Assembly: GCF_009569385.1 (NCBI RefSeq)
Contig: NZ_WBOF01000003.1
Span: 310,001 to 374,000 of the forward strand
DNA length: 64,000 bases
From: Streptomyces kaniharaensis
GTDB lineage: Bacteria > Actinomycetota > Actinomycetes > Streptomycetales > Streptomycetaceae
Direction of reading: 5' to 3'
The position numbers and the translations under genes were made by a program. Numbering within the stretch: the first letter of the stretch is position 1; each line of letters begins with the position of its first letter. Positions 52,052 to 64,000 of this stretch are shown here, in pieces. The notes under the pieces were generated by a model that saw only the letters and a program-made list of their open reading frames with translations, was not told where the DNA came from and did no database searches.

Positions 52052-52978
52052 ATGTCCACGCCCCACCCCGACGCCGCCCCTGTTCCGGGTGCGGACCAGA
52101 CCGTCCGGCTCGGGCCGGGCGCGGGTACCGGAGAGGAGACCGTCCGTCTGGACCCCCGCGCGGCGGCGGAGGCCCGGACCGTCCGGTTGGACCGGGCCGC
52201 CGCGGCGTCCGTCGGCGGGGTGGATCCCGAGGCCACGGTGCGGCTCGACAGCACCGAGGTGGAGAGCGCGACCTTCCTCGACCCCCGGGTCTGGGGTGGC
52301 GCGCCGCGATCAGGGGAGGCCATCACGATCGTCGGGACGCCGGCGCACGGCACCCCGGGCTTCGGCCCGTCGTCACACGATGCGGACGCGGCACCCGATG
52401 CGGACGCGGCCGCCACGGTGAAGCTCGGCGCCACAGCATCGCTCGGCGCCACGCTCGTCGACGTCTCGCCGGACGAACAGCCGCTCGGCCCGGGCGAGTT
52501 GCGGCGGTTCGGCCCCGGCGTCCCGCCGCAGGCCGCCGCCGTGTGGCACGGCGAGGCGGCACCGGACGTTTCGGAGCCACGGCGGCCCCGCCGGATGTGG
52601 CGGTGGCTGGTGCCGGTGGCCGTGGTGCTGGTGGTCCTGGCGTTGCTGTTCTGGCGCTTCCACACGCCCGCCCTGGCGGTGAACGGCGTCAGTGTGACCA
52701 CTGACCCGGCGGGCCCCGGCTGTGGCGGCACCGCGGTGGTCACGGCCGCGGTGGAGACCAACGGCGGGGCCGGCACGATCCGGTACCGCTGGCTGCGCAG
52801 TGACGGCTCCACCTCGGACGAGATCGTCCAGGACGTCCGCTCCGGCGTGCACCGCACCGACCTCGTGCTGCGCTGGAGCTTCGAGGGCCAGGGCTCACTG
52901 CAGGCCACCACGACCCTGGAGATCCTCTCGCCGTCCACCCGGACCGCGGCCGCCTCCTTCGCCTACCACTGCCCCTGA
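52052..52978 (+). CDS. Single-pass membrane protein with TVRL(D/G) repeats
   Basis: A 308-aa protein I do not recognise by family. The cytoplasmic part (residues 1-180) carries TVRLG at 17, TVRLD at 30, 43 and 62, and TVKLG at 122; the first three are exactly 13 residues apart. Each offers a Thr in a basic/hydrophobic setting, as expected of phosphorylation sites or FHA ligands. A transmembrane helix spans about 185-202. The outer domain (about 210-308; GCGGTAVVTAAVETNGG, YRWLRSDGS, FAYHCP) has the same length and Cys placement as the outer domain of the kinase upstream. ATG 52052 has GGAG five bases upstream. Confidence 0.75.
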   Translation: MSTPHPDAAPVPGADQTVRLGPGAGTGEETVRLDPRAAAEARTVRLDRAAAASVGGVDPEATVRLDSTEVESATFLDPRVWGGAPRSGEAITIVGTPAHGTPGFGPSSHDADAAPDADAAATVKLGATASLGATLVDVSPDEQPLGPGELRRFGPGVPPQAAAVWHGEAAPDVSEPRRPRRMWRWLVPVAVVLVVLALLFWRFHTPALAVNGVSVTTDPAGPGCGGTAVVTAAVETNGGAGTIRYRWLRSDGSTSDEIVQDVRSGVHRTDLVLRWSFEGQGSLQATTTLEILSPSTRTAAASFAYHCP

Positions 52979-53110
52979 CCGGTCGTTCCAGAACGAGGAC
53001 ACCGCGTCATCCGAGGGCGCGCGGCCCGGCCGGCGTGTTGGGTGGCTTTGCCTGGCGCGCCCTGGATTCCCGGAGGCCGGGATTCCACGATCCGCTCTAC
53101 CATCCTGACC

Positions 53111-53521
53111 ATGGTCATGAGTGACGAAGAGCAGGTCGAGAACCTCATCCGGAACTGGGCCGCGGCCGTGCACGCGGGCGACCTCGATGGTGTGCTCGCG
53201 GGTCATGCTGCGGACATCGTCATGTTCGACGTGCCGCCGCCGTACGAGGGCGTGCGCGGCATCGACGCGTATCGGGAGACGTGGCCGCCGTTCTTCGAGT
53301 GGCAGGCGCAGGGCGCTGCGTTCGAGATCGAGTCGTTGGACGTGACTGCCGGTGACGACGTCGCGTTCGCGCACGCCCTGCTGCGGTGCGGTACGCCGCA
53401 GGACTTCGCCGACCGGCCGGCGCAGCGGCTGCGGCTGACCGTGGGGCTGCGCAAGGAGGACGGGCGCTGGGTGGTCGCGCACGAGCACCACTCCTTCCCC
53501 GAGGCCGGCGACGCACTGTAG
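53111..53521 (+). CDS. SnoaL-like/YybH-type NTF2-fold protein
   Basis: A 136-aa NTF2-fold protein. Features are EEQVENLIRNWAAAVHAGDL, ADIVMFDVPPPYEGVRGIDA, YRETWPPFF and GRWVVAHEHHSFPE. This group (SgcJ/EcaC-like, calcium-calmodulin kinase II association-like) has no settled activity. ATG 53111 or 53117 may be the start; neither has a Shine-Dalgarno and the mRNA could be leaderless. Confidence 0.83.
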   Translation: MVMSDEEQVENLIRNWAAAVHAGDLDGVLAGHAADIVMFDVPPPYEGVRGIDAYRETWPPFFEWQAQGAAFEIESLDVTAGDDVAFAHALLRCGTPQDFADRPAQRLRLTVGLRKEDGRWVVAHEHHSFPEAGDAL

Positions 53522-53579
53522 CCAACCGGGGGGGCGTGTGCGGGAGATGGCGAGGTAGACGGAGGCCGGGAGGCACCTG

Positions 53580-53777
53580 TCAGGCGTCGTCCCGCTCGTC
53601 GGGTTCGGACGGTACGGGAGTGGCCTTCTGCTCGGCCACCGGTGTGCCGGCCCGGACGGTCTTGACGGTGTCCGTCCGCCGTTCGGGCGGTTCGGGGTGT
53701 TCGTGCGGCCCGTGCGGCTCGCCGTTGTGGTGCAGCGGCACGCCGCCGGCGCCGCCCTGGGGTGTGTCGTCGTCCAT
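53580..53777 (-). CDS. Small hydrophilic protein
   Basis: A 65-aa, Pro/Glu/Thr-rich, probably disordered protein. ATG 53777 has GAGGAG six bases upstream and codon bias is right, so it is probably real. A His/Pro/Glu stretch (HHNGEPHGPHEHPEPPE) could bind metal. No family recognised. Confidence 0.6.
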   Translation of the reverse strand: MDDDTPQGGAGGVPLHHNGEPHGPHEHPEPPERRTDTVKTVRAGTPVAEQKATPVPSEPDERDDA

Positions 53778-53959
53778 GGTGTGCTCCTCATGAGGTGGAC
53801 CGGGCTCCGGCCTGGCCCGGGTAACGGGCGGCGCGGGCGCCGTGTCCGACGCCCGGCCAGCGGCGGCCGGGCCGGTGGTGGACCGGCCGCCGGGCGGCGC
53901 GCGAAGGCTGCGTGGAGGCGCCGGGGCCTGAGATGCCAGGGCCTCCGGGCCCGGCCGGT

Positions 53960-54118
53960 TCAGTCCTCGCCGAGAACGGCGTAGGTCTCGACATCGCCCT
54001 GCTCCCTGCCCTCGTCGTCCAGTGCGCCCGACGTGCTGGCACGTACCGGCCCGCCCACTTCGGGTCGGTCGGGTGTGCGGACGGCTCCGGCCCGGCCGTC
54101 GCCTTCGCGCGCGTCCAT
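53960..54118 (-). CDS. Small hydrophilic protein
   Basis: A 52-aa acidic protein (begins MDAREGDGRAGAVRTPDRPE, ends TYAVLGED). ATG 54118 has GGAGG eight bases upstream. It shares size and composition, not sequence, with the 65-aa protein at 53580-53777; both could be stress-related small proteins. Function unknown. Confidence 0.55.
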   Translation of the reverse strand: MDAREGDGRAGAVRTPDRPEVGGPVRASTSGALDDEGREQGDVETYAVLGED

Positions 54119-54273
54119 GGTGGTCACCTCCAGGGTCTGGACTCTGCGACCCACCCGGCTACCCGGTGACGGGCCCGGCAAACGGCGTCGAGGTTTCGCG
54201 GTGCCCTCCCCGGATAGCCGCTCCGACGGGGGAACGGAGGAAACCGAGAGCCCACCGACGAACCGAGGCTGCC

Positions 54274-55227
54274 ATGACCGCGTTCGGCTACTTCCTGTCC
54301 TGCGAGGAGTTCACCCCCGCCCAGCTGGTCGAGCAGGCCGGGCTCGCGGAGCGGGCCGGCTTCACCCGGCTGGCGATCTCCGACCACTACCATCCGTGGA
54401 ACGACGCGCAGGGCAGCAGCCCCTTCGTGTGGGGCGTGATCGGCGCACTGTCGCAGGTCACCCGGCTGCCCGTGACCACGCTCGTGACCTGTCCGACCAT
54501 CCGTCTCCACCCCGCCGTGACGGCGCAGGCGGCGGCGACCGCGGACGTGCAGCTGGCAGGCGGCCTGCGACTGGGGGTGGGCACGGGCGAGGCGCTCAAC
54601 GAGCACGTCCTGGGCGACCGTTGGCCGCCGTTCGAGCTGCGTGCCGAGATGCTGGAGGAGGCCGTCGCCGTCATGCGTGAGCTCTTCACCGGAGGTCTGG
54701 TCTCCCACCGCGGCGTGTACTACACGGTCGAGAACGCCCGGCTCTACACACCGCCGAAGGAGGGGCGCCTGCCCGTGTACGTCTCGGCGTTCGGACCGAA
54801 GGCGGCCGAGCTGGCGGCGGAATTCGCGGACGGACTGGTCACCATGAGCCCGGACACCGAACTGCTCGGACGCTACCGGGCGGCAGGCGGTACCGGGCCG
54901 GTGCTCGGCGGGGTGAAGGTGTGCTGGTCGGAGGACCGGGAGCGGGCGGTCAAGACCGTCCACCGGCTCTGGCCGAGCGAGCTGCTGCCCGGTGAACTCG
55001 CCCAGGTCCTGCCCACGCCCCAGCACTTCGAGCAGGCCACCGAGCTGGTCACCGAGGAGATGGTGGCCCGGGCGGTCACCTGCGGCGACGATCCGCAGGA
55101 GCACGCCGACCGGCTGCGCGGCTATGTCGACGCCGGCTTCGACGAGGTGTACGTGGGCCAGATCGGCCAGGAACAGGAGGGGTTCTTCGAATTCTGCCGC
55201 GAGCAGGTCCTGCCGCGGCTGGAATGA
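54274..55227 (+). CDS. F420-dependent LLM-class oxidoreductase (G6PDH-like)
   Basis: A 317-aa luciferase-like TIM-barrel enzyme using coenzyme F420. The pattern matches the F420-dependent glucose-6-phosphate dehydrogenase-like group: ISDHYHPWNDAQGSSPFVWG, TCPTIRLHPAVTAQAAAT, LRLGVGTGEALNEHVLGDRW, EEAVAVMRELFTGG and YVSAFGPKAAELAAEFADGL. ATG 54274 has GAGG five bases upstream. Its TGA overlaps the ATG of the GH15 gene (ATGA), so redox enzyme and glycosidase are made together; a sugar or sugar-phosphate substrate is a reasonable inference. Confidence 0.9.
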   Translation: MTAFGYFLSCEEFTPAQLVEQAGLAERAGFTRLAISDHYHPWNDAQGSSPFVWGVIGALSQVTRLPVTTLVTCPTIRLHPAVTAQAAATADVQLAGGLRLGVGTGEALNEHVLGDRWPPFELRAEMLEEAVAVMRELFTGGLVSHRGVYYTVENARLYTPPKEGRLPVYVSAFGPKAAELAAEFADGLVTMSPDTELLGRYRAAGGTGPVLGGVKVCWSEDRERAVKTVHRLWPSELLPGELAQVLPTPQHFEQATELVTEEMVARAVTCGDDPQEHADRLRGYVDAGFDEVYVGQIGQEQEGFFEFCREQVLPRLE

Positions 55228-57005
55228 CCGCCGGAGGCACGGTGAAACCCTTCCCGCCGTGGAGCCTGCGCGAGTACGCCCTCCTCGCCGACGGCGAACG
55301 CGGCGCGCTGGTGGGCCCGTTCGGCGAGATCGCCTGGCTCTGCGCGCCCCGCTGGGACTCCGATCCGCTGTTCGCCGGCCTGATCGGCGGCACCGGCGTG
55401 TACGCGGTGACGCCGGTCGGCCGGTTCGCGCCCGGCGGCTACTACGAGGACGGCGGGCTGATCCGGCGCAGCCGGTGGATCACCGAGGACGGTGTGGTGG
55501 AGTGCCGGGAGGTCCTGGCGCTCCCCGCCGATCCGCACCGGTTGGTGCTGCTGCGCCGGATCACCGCCGACTACGGGCCGGCACGCCTGCGCGTGGTCCT
55601 GGAGGCGGGTACGGGCTTCGGCCCCGGCGGCCTCCGGGGCCCTCGCCGGACGGCGAACGGCTGGACGCTCCGCTCCGGAGGGCTGCGCCTGCGCTGGACG
55701 GGCGCGGAGGCGGCTCGTCCGGGGCCGGGTGGGCTGCTCACGGCGCAGGTCGTCCTCGCCCCTGGTGAGCGGCTCGACCTCGTGCTGGAGGTGTCCGACC
55801 ACCGCCTCGACGGGCCGCCGCCGGAGCCGGAGCGCTGCTGGCGGGCCACCGAACACGCCTGGCGGGACGCCGTACCGGACCTCGGGCACACCTACGACGA
55901 GCGCGACGCCCGGTTCTCCTACGCCGTGCTGCGCGGGCTCACCTCCCCGGCCACCGGGGGCATGGTCGCCGCGGCGACCACCAGCCTGCCCGAACGGGCC
56001 GAGGCCGGCCGCAACTACGACTACCGCTACGTCTGGATCCGCGACCAGTGCCTGGTCGGACAGGCCATCGCCTCGTGCGGTGCGGACCGACTCCTGGACG
56101 ACGCGGTACGGTTCACCACCGAGCGGCTCGACGAGCACGGCAGTCGAATGGCCCCGGCCTACACGGTGACCGGCGGGCGGGTGCCCGACCAGCGGGCGGT
56201 CGACCTTCCCGGCTACCCGGGCGGCCACGACCAGGTCGGCAACCGGATCACCCGCCAGTTCCAACTCGATGTGTTCGGCGAGGCGTTGCTGCTGTTCGCG
56301 GCGGCCGCGCGGCGCGATCGGCTGGATCCGCAGACCCGGTGCGCGGTGCGCACCGCCGCGGACGCCATCGCCCGGCGGTGGCGCGAACCGGACGCCGGAA
56401 TCTGGGAGTTGGACGACCGGGTATGGACGCACAGCCGGCTGATCTGCGCCGCGGGACTCCGCGCGATCGCCCGCCCCGAGGCTGCCGGGCCGGCAGGTGT
56501 GCCGGACGGGCTCGCCGCGGCGTGGAGCGCATTGGCGGACCGGCTGCTCGCCCACACGGCCCGGCACGCCCTGCATCCGTCGGGCAGGTGGCAGCGCTCC
56601 CCCACCGACCCCGCGCCCGACCTCGCCCTGCTGCTGCCGCCGGTGCGCGGCACCCCGGCCCCGGACGACCCGCGTACGGTCGCGACCCTGCGGGCGTGCC
56701 GTCGCGAGCTCACGGACGGGCACTTCGCCTACCGGTTCCGCCACGACGAGCGCCCCCTGGCCGAGGCCGAGGGAGCGTTCGTGCTGTGCGGCTTCCTGAT
56801 GGCCCTCGCCGAACACCGGCAGGGCGACGCCGTCGAGGCGGCCCGCTGGTTCGAGGCCACCCGCGGGCTCTGCGGCTCGGCGGGGCTGTTCTCGGAGGAG
56901 TACGACATCGCGCAGCGCCAGCAACGCGGCAACCTGCCGCAGGCGTTCGTGCACGCCATGCTGCTGGAGTGCGCGGCGTGCCTGGCACGGCCGCCTCTCG
57001 GCTGA
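55224..57005 (+). CDS. Glycoside hydrolase family 15 protein
   Basis: A 593-aa cytoplasmic GH15 protein (glucoamylase/trehalase-like). The N-terminal beta-domain (LREYALLADGERGALVGPFG, IAWLCAPRWDSDPLFAGLIG) precedes an (alpha/alpha)6 barrel with GRNYDYRYVWIRDQCLVGQA, IWELDDRVWTHSRLIC and EGAFVLCGFLM plus FSEEYDIA. Acidic residues in WEL and SEEYD are the usual catalytic positions. GH15 enzymes of this type in actinomycetes include trehalases. The start is coupled to the F420 enzyme. The usual conserved motif order is intact, so it should be active. Confidence 0.9.
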   Translation: MTAGGTVKPFPPWSLREYALLADGERGALVGPFGEIAWLCAPRWDSDPLFAGLIGGTGVYAVTPVGRFAPGGYYEDGGLIRRSRWITEDGVVECREVLALPADPHRLVLLRRITADYGPARLRVVLEAGTGFGPGGLRGPRRTANGWTLRSGGLRLRWTGAEAARPGPGGLLTAQVVLAPGERLDLVLEVSDHRLDGPPPEPERCWRATEHAWRDAVPDLGHTYDERDARFSYAVLRGLTSPATGGMVAAATTSLPERAEAGRNYDYRYVWIRDQCLVGQAIASCGADRLLDDAVRFTTERLDEHGSRMAPAYTVTGGRVPDQRAVDLPGYPGGHDQVGNRITRQFQLDVFGEALLLFAAAARRDRLDPQTRCAVRTAADAIARRWREPDAGIWELDDRVWTHSRLICAAGLRAIARPEAAGPAGVPDGLAAAWSALADRLLAHTARHALHPSGRWQRSPTDPAPDLALLLPPVRGTPAPDDPRTVATLRACRRELTDGHFAYRFRHDERPLAEAEGAFVLCGFLMALAEHRQGDAVEAARWFEATRGLCGSAGLFSEEYDIAQRQQRGNLPQAFVHAMLLECAACLARPPLG

Positions 57006-57029
57006 GCCGCTTTCAGCTGAGCCCGCCTT

Positions 57030-57473
57030 TCAGTCGACGGGCAGCCGCAGGTCACACCAGACCGTCTTACCCGGCCCCAGCCGGTCACCCGGCCCCAGCG
57101 GGCGCCAGCCCCATCGCAGGGTGAGGCGGCTCAGCAGGAACAGGCCTAGACCTCCCGACTCGTCCGGTCCGTGCGGCGGCCGGGGCAGCGGCGGGCGCGG
57201 GCTGGTGTCGCTGACTTCGATCCGCAGCACACCGGCGACACGGACCAGGAGCAGCGCTCCGGGCCCACTGGTGTGGCGCAGGACGTTGCCGGCGAGCTCG
57301 GAGACCAGCAGGATCGCGTCGGCGACCACCGTCGGATCGGCGACATCGGCCAGGAAGTCGGCGGTCAGGGCGCGGGCCTCGGCGACCGCTCCGGGCCGGG
57401 CCGAGAGCGGAAGCCACCGCGCCCGCGGTTCGGCGAGCGTCGGGCGCGCGGCGGAAAGCCGCGCCTCTTTCAT
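57030..57473 (-). CDS. RsbW-like ATP-binding anti-sigma factor kinase
   Basis: A 147-aa GHKL ATPase domain. N box: AILLVSELAGNVLRHTSG; G1 box: LRIEVSDTSPRPPLP; G2 region: ESGGLGLFLLSRLTLRWGW. Such single-domain proteins phosphorylate STAS proteins or hold sigma factors. Its target could be the STAS protein at 13919-14242 or another elsewhere. ATG 57473 has GGGAGG about nine bases upstream. It faces the GH15 gene tail to tail. Confidence 0.9.
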   Translation of the reverse strand: MKEARLSAARPTLAEPRARWLPLSARPGAVAEARALTADFLADVADPTVVADAILLVSELAGNVLRHTSGPGALLLVRVAGVLRIEVSDTSPRPPLPRPPHGPDESGGLGLFLLSRLTLRWGWRPLGPGDRLGPGKTVWCDLRLPVD

Positions 57474-57546
57474 GCGGTCGCACCTCCCTCACCTCTCCCC
57501 TCACCTTTCCGGAAGTCGCCGATCGTCGGGCGCCGCCGCAGGGGCC

Positions 57547-57954
57547 TCAATGGCCGAACAGGTGCCGGATCCGTCCGCCCCCGCGAGGAGCGGCGACCTC
57601 CCGGTCTCCCTGCTCGGCGGCCCGTTCCTCCGGCGGGGCGGGCACCTCGCCTTCCCGCGCGACGGGCTCCGCGGGTGCGACGGGCTCCGCGGGTGCGGTC
57701 GGCCGCTCCCGGTAGGCCGGACGGTCCACGACCGGGCGCGCGGCACCCCGGGCCAGGCTCAGCAGGGCCACGCCCAGGCAGAAGACCAGCGCGAGGCCCA
57801 CGCCGGACAGGAAGATGCCCAGGCTGTTGAGCGTCACCAGGTCGTTGCCCAGGATCGTCACCTGGTAGTCGGGCCCGCCGGAGAGGTTGTCCGCGATCAG
57901 CAGCCCCGTGAAGGCACCGGATGCCGCGATCAACAGGAGTCCTAGCAGCAACAT
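57547..57954 (-). CDS. Two-helix membrane protein of unknown function
   Basis: A 135-aa protein with two transmembrane helices (MLLLGLLLIAASGAFTGLLI and SLGIFLSGVGLALVFCLGVA) and a charged, Pro/Glu-rich C-terminal tail with a short PAEPVAPAEPVA repeat. The layout resembles LapA-like or other small envelope proteins; no domain is identified. ATG 57954 has AAGGAA five bases upstream. Confidence 0.7.
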   Translation of the reverse strand: MLLLGLLLIAASGAFTGLLIADNLSGGPDYQVTILGNDLVTLNSLGIFLSGVGLALVFCLGVALLSLARGAARPVVDRPAYRERPTAPAEPVAPAEPVAREGEVPAPPEERAAEQGDREVAAPRGGGRIRHLFGH

Positions 57955-58059
57955 GGGGGTTCCTTTCCGTCTGGTCTCGGTCGCCCCCGCCAGTTCGCGC
58001 CTACCCGGGCCAGCCCGCCCCTAACGCTCCGCGTCGAGTCCGGGCCGCCGGGCCGTGCA

Positions 58060-58086
58060 GCCGGTACAGCCGGTACAGCCGGTACA
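58060..58086. repeat. 9-bp tandem repeat, three copies
   Basis: GCCGGTACA is repeated three times in tandem in the non-coding gap 57955-58130, just beyond the end of the SpoIIE gene. No role is evident. Confidence 0.75.
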
Positions 58087-58130
58087 GCGCGAACGCGCGG
58101 CCGATGACCGGCTGCGGCCGCGGGCGGGGG

Positions 58131-60412
58131 CTACTCCGTCTGGACGGCGATCAGGCAGGTGTCGTCGTCGGTGTCGGCCGGGCTGAGCTCCAGCAGCCGG
58201 TCCAGGTAGCGCTCCAGGTCCGGGCCGGGGGTCCCGGCGTCGCGGATCAGCTGGTCCACGGACTCCTCGACGGGGCGGTCCCGGCGCTCGACCAGGCCGT
58301 CGGTGTAGAGCAGCAGGACGTCGCCCGCGGCCAGATGCGCGGTGTACTCCTCGTACTCGGCCTCCTCCAGGGCACCGAGCAGCACGCCGTGGGGCAGCGG
58401 AAGCACCTCGGCGCCGTCCGCTCCGACCCGGATCGGCGGCAGGTGCCCGGCCCGGGCCCAGCGCAGTTCGCCGCCCGCCGGGTCGAGCAGGACGCAGACG
58501 GCGGTGGCGGTGACCTGGCCGGGCTCGCGCAGGGCGACCGTGTTGGCCCACTCCAGCAGCCGCCCGGGGCTGGCGCCGGTGACCGCGAGACCGCGCAGCG
58601 CGTGCCGCAGCGCGACCATCCCGGTGGCCGCCCCGACACCGTGGCCCGCCACGTCCCCAACGGCGAGCAGGACGCGCTTGCCGGGCAGCGGCAGGACGTC
58701 GTACCAGTCCCCGCCCACCCGGTCGCGTTTGGCGGCGGGGCGGTAGCGCACGGCGGCGTGCAGGCCGGTGACGCCGAGCGGGGGCGGCGCGGCGGGCAGG
58801 ATCGCCTGCTGGAGCCGCAGCGCCAGCCGCTCGCGTTCGGCCGACTCCTGCTCGCTGTCGGCGAGGCGTTCCCGGGTGGCGCCGAGCGCGACCTCGGTCC
58901 GGTGCTGCGCGGACACGTCGTGGTACGCGCCGCGGACGGCGGTGAGCCGGCCGGCGTCGTCGAGGACGGGCTCGACGATCACGCGGGTGAACCGGTGGCT
59001 GCCGTCCGGCTGGGCGAGCCGGACGACCGCGGAGGCGGTGCGGTGGCGGTTCCGGACGGTGTCCAGCAGGCGCCGGATCGCGGGTTCGTCGTCGAGGTGG
59101 GCGTGCCGGGCGAGGTCGGCCAGCGGTACGGGCGCGGCATCGGGCGGGAGTCCGTAGAGCTCCCGCAGGCCCTCGCTCCACAGGATCCGGCCGTTGTCGG
59201 GCTGCTCCTCGAATCCGGCCACCCGGGCGAGTCGCTGGGCCTGGTGCAGCAGCGCGGTCTGCTCGGCCTCGCCGGCCTGCTCGGCCTCACCGGTCTGCTC
59301 GGGCTGCGTCTGCCAGCAGACCAGCAGCCGGCCGCCGAGCGGGGCGACCGCGAGCAGGACGGTGGCGGAGACGGCGAGTGCGCCGGTCCGGAAGACCAGC
59401 CCGACCCGCTCGGCGGCCAGCGGGTCCCCGGTCCTGTGCACCCGCTGCAGCCGTTCGAAGAGGCCGGTGGCGCAGGCGATCGGGTAGGTCTCCAGCAGCG
59501 AGGCGCCCTCCAGCGCTTCCCGGGGGCGACCGAGGGGATCGCGGAACCGCGCGTTGGTCCGCAGGAGCGTGAAGTCCGCGAGTTGTCCGTCCCGGAAGAC
59601 GGGCTCCAGCAGCAGGGCCGGAGTGAGCAGCCCCTCGAGGAACACGGTGTCGTCCTCGGGTGGTGCGGCGGGCTGGGAGTGGGGAAGGAGGGTCACGCAG
59701 AGATCGGCGATCGCGCGGACCTGTCGGCGCTGGGGCCCGCCCAGCGCCGGGGCCGGCTTCGGCCACAGGACTTCGATCGCTCCCCGGCGGCGGCCGCCAT
59801 CGAGCAGCGGGAGGACGGCCCGGGCCGATCCGGCTCCGATCGACGGGCCCTCGGTGCCCGGATCGTCGGGCCACAGCTCGTCCTCGCCTGCGACGACCCG
59901 CTGGACCGGGGTGGGGACGCCGGGCGGGACCCGGCTCCAGGCCGCGGCCTCGGCGGCGGGGAGCCCGGCGCACGCGACGAGGGCCAGCGCACCGCCGGGC
60001 AGCCGCTGCCAGACGACGACCGCGTGGGCGCCGAGCGCCTCTCCCGTCTGTTCCAGCACGGTGTCGGCGGCGTGCTGGAGATCGGGGACCGCGGCGAGCG
60101 CGGGTGTGACGGGGTCCGACCGCGCCGCAGTCGACTCAGGCGCGCCGGCCGGGCCGGGCCCTGCGACGGCGAGCCCGGCGATGTCGGCGGCCAGGACCTC
60201 CACCGGCACTCCGGCCTCACGGGCGAGCCCGGCCAGCCGGGCGGCGGCCTCGGCCGTCGTGGCGCCGAGGCGCTCGGACAGGATCCCGGTGGCGAGGTCG
60301 ACGACGGTGCGGCTGCGCGCCTGCGCCCGCACCCGGGCGGCCGCGTCCTGGAGCCGGCGGACGGTGCGGGCCAGGGCCAGGGCGGTGGGGTCCGGCGGCT
60401 CGTGTCCGGCGG

Positions 60413-60416
<4 letters not shown>
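58131..60416 (-). CDS. ANTAR-GAF-PAS-SpoIIE (PP2C) phosphatase
   Basis: A 761-aa paralogue of the protein at 11524-13926. ANTAR-like helices at about 20-80 (RSRTVVDLATGILSERLGAT), GAF at about 110-245, PAS at about 400-510 (LYGLPPDAAPVPLADLARHA, VRGAYHDVSAQHRTE), and SpoIIE at about 540-761 with VGGDWYDVLPL, AVGDVAGHGVGAATG, LLYTDGLVE and DDDTCLIAV. It should dephosphorylate a STAS protein in response to a ligand or the kinase upstream. Its ATG overlaps the stop of the hybrid kinase gene (ATGA), so kinase and phosphatase are coupled. Confidence 0.89.

Positions 60417-64000
<3,584 letters not shown>

Overview
The window is high-GC DNA with dense, closely packed genes, GGAGG-type ribosome binding sites, frequent GTG starts and many ATGA/GTGA stop-start overlaps. 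Its families (GAF-ANTAR proteins, SpoIIE phosphatases with ANTAR domains, a long multi-HAMP hybrid kinase, LysR/class A beta-lactamase divergon, DUF6098/DUF6296-like proteins) point to a Streptomycetaceae actinomycete, Streptomyces or Kitasatospora. It reads like an accessory region of the chromosome: signalling and stress genes, one natural-product cluster, one mobile element and several decayed genes. No rRNA, tRNA or CRISPR was seen.

Layout. 0-6.5 kb: hemerythrins and small stress-type genes, several damaged (frameshifted DUF6098-like gene, PLP decarboxylase with an in-frame TGA, HAD protein without its nucleophile, truncated NmrA protein). 6.6-16.1 kb: two coupled GAF-ANTAR genes; a Fe/S-flavoured group (DUF2231-Rieske fusion, HemK2-type methyltransferase, CDGSH protein, iron-containing redox enzyme); a SpoIIE phosphatase with its STAS partner; a YihY/BrkB membrane protein; DUF488. 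16.2-22.0 kb: a ku gene split by an element of about 4.7 kb with two tyrosine recombinases, 9-bp terminal inverted repeats and a lower-GC DUF4145 cargo gene. 22-30.5 kb: coiled-coil protein, Hsp20, a beta-lactamase locus arranged like blaL-blaA-blaB of Streptomyces cacaoi, MBL hydrolase, CapA-type protein, CBS protein, NTF2-like protein.

30.7-40.4 kb is the most notable part: a complete minus-strand thiopeptide cluster with the domain content and order of the lactazole genes (precursor, glutamylating dehydratase, pyridine synthase, ThiF-like partner, YcaO cyclodehydratase, eliminase/dehydrogenase fusion). The 58-aa precursor at 40214-40390 has a lactazole-like leader but a different, longer core. 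A 30-nt perfect hairpin separates it from the enzyme genes, and a 34-codon ORF is coupled between the ThiF-like and YcaO genes.

40.9-64 kb: a frameshifted SDR gene; a DUF4132-like protein coupled to a 983-aa unknown protein; a secreted protein and a four-EF-hand protein; two Ser/Thr kinases, one with a PQQ-type beta-propeller, the other followed by a membrane protein carrying repeated TVRL(D/G) motifs; an F420-dependent oxidoreductase coupled to a GH15 hydrolase; an RsbW-type ATPase; and a second ANTAR-SpoIIE phosphatase coupled to a hybrid histidine kinase that runs off the right edge.

Partner-switching and ANTAR signalling dominate both flanks: RsbW-like kinase, STAS protein, two SpoIIE phosphatases, two GAF-ANTAR proteins. 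At least seven genes are broken or degraded, so the region appears to be decaying or in flux.
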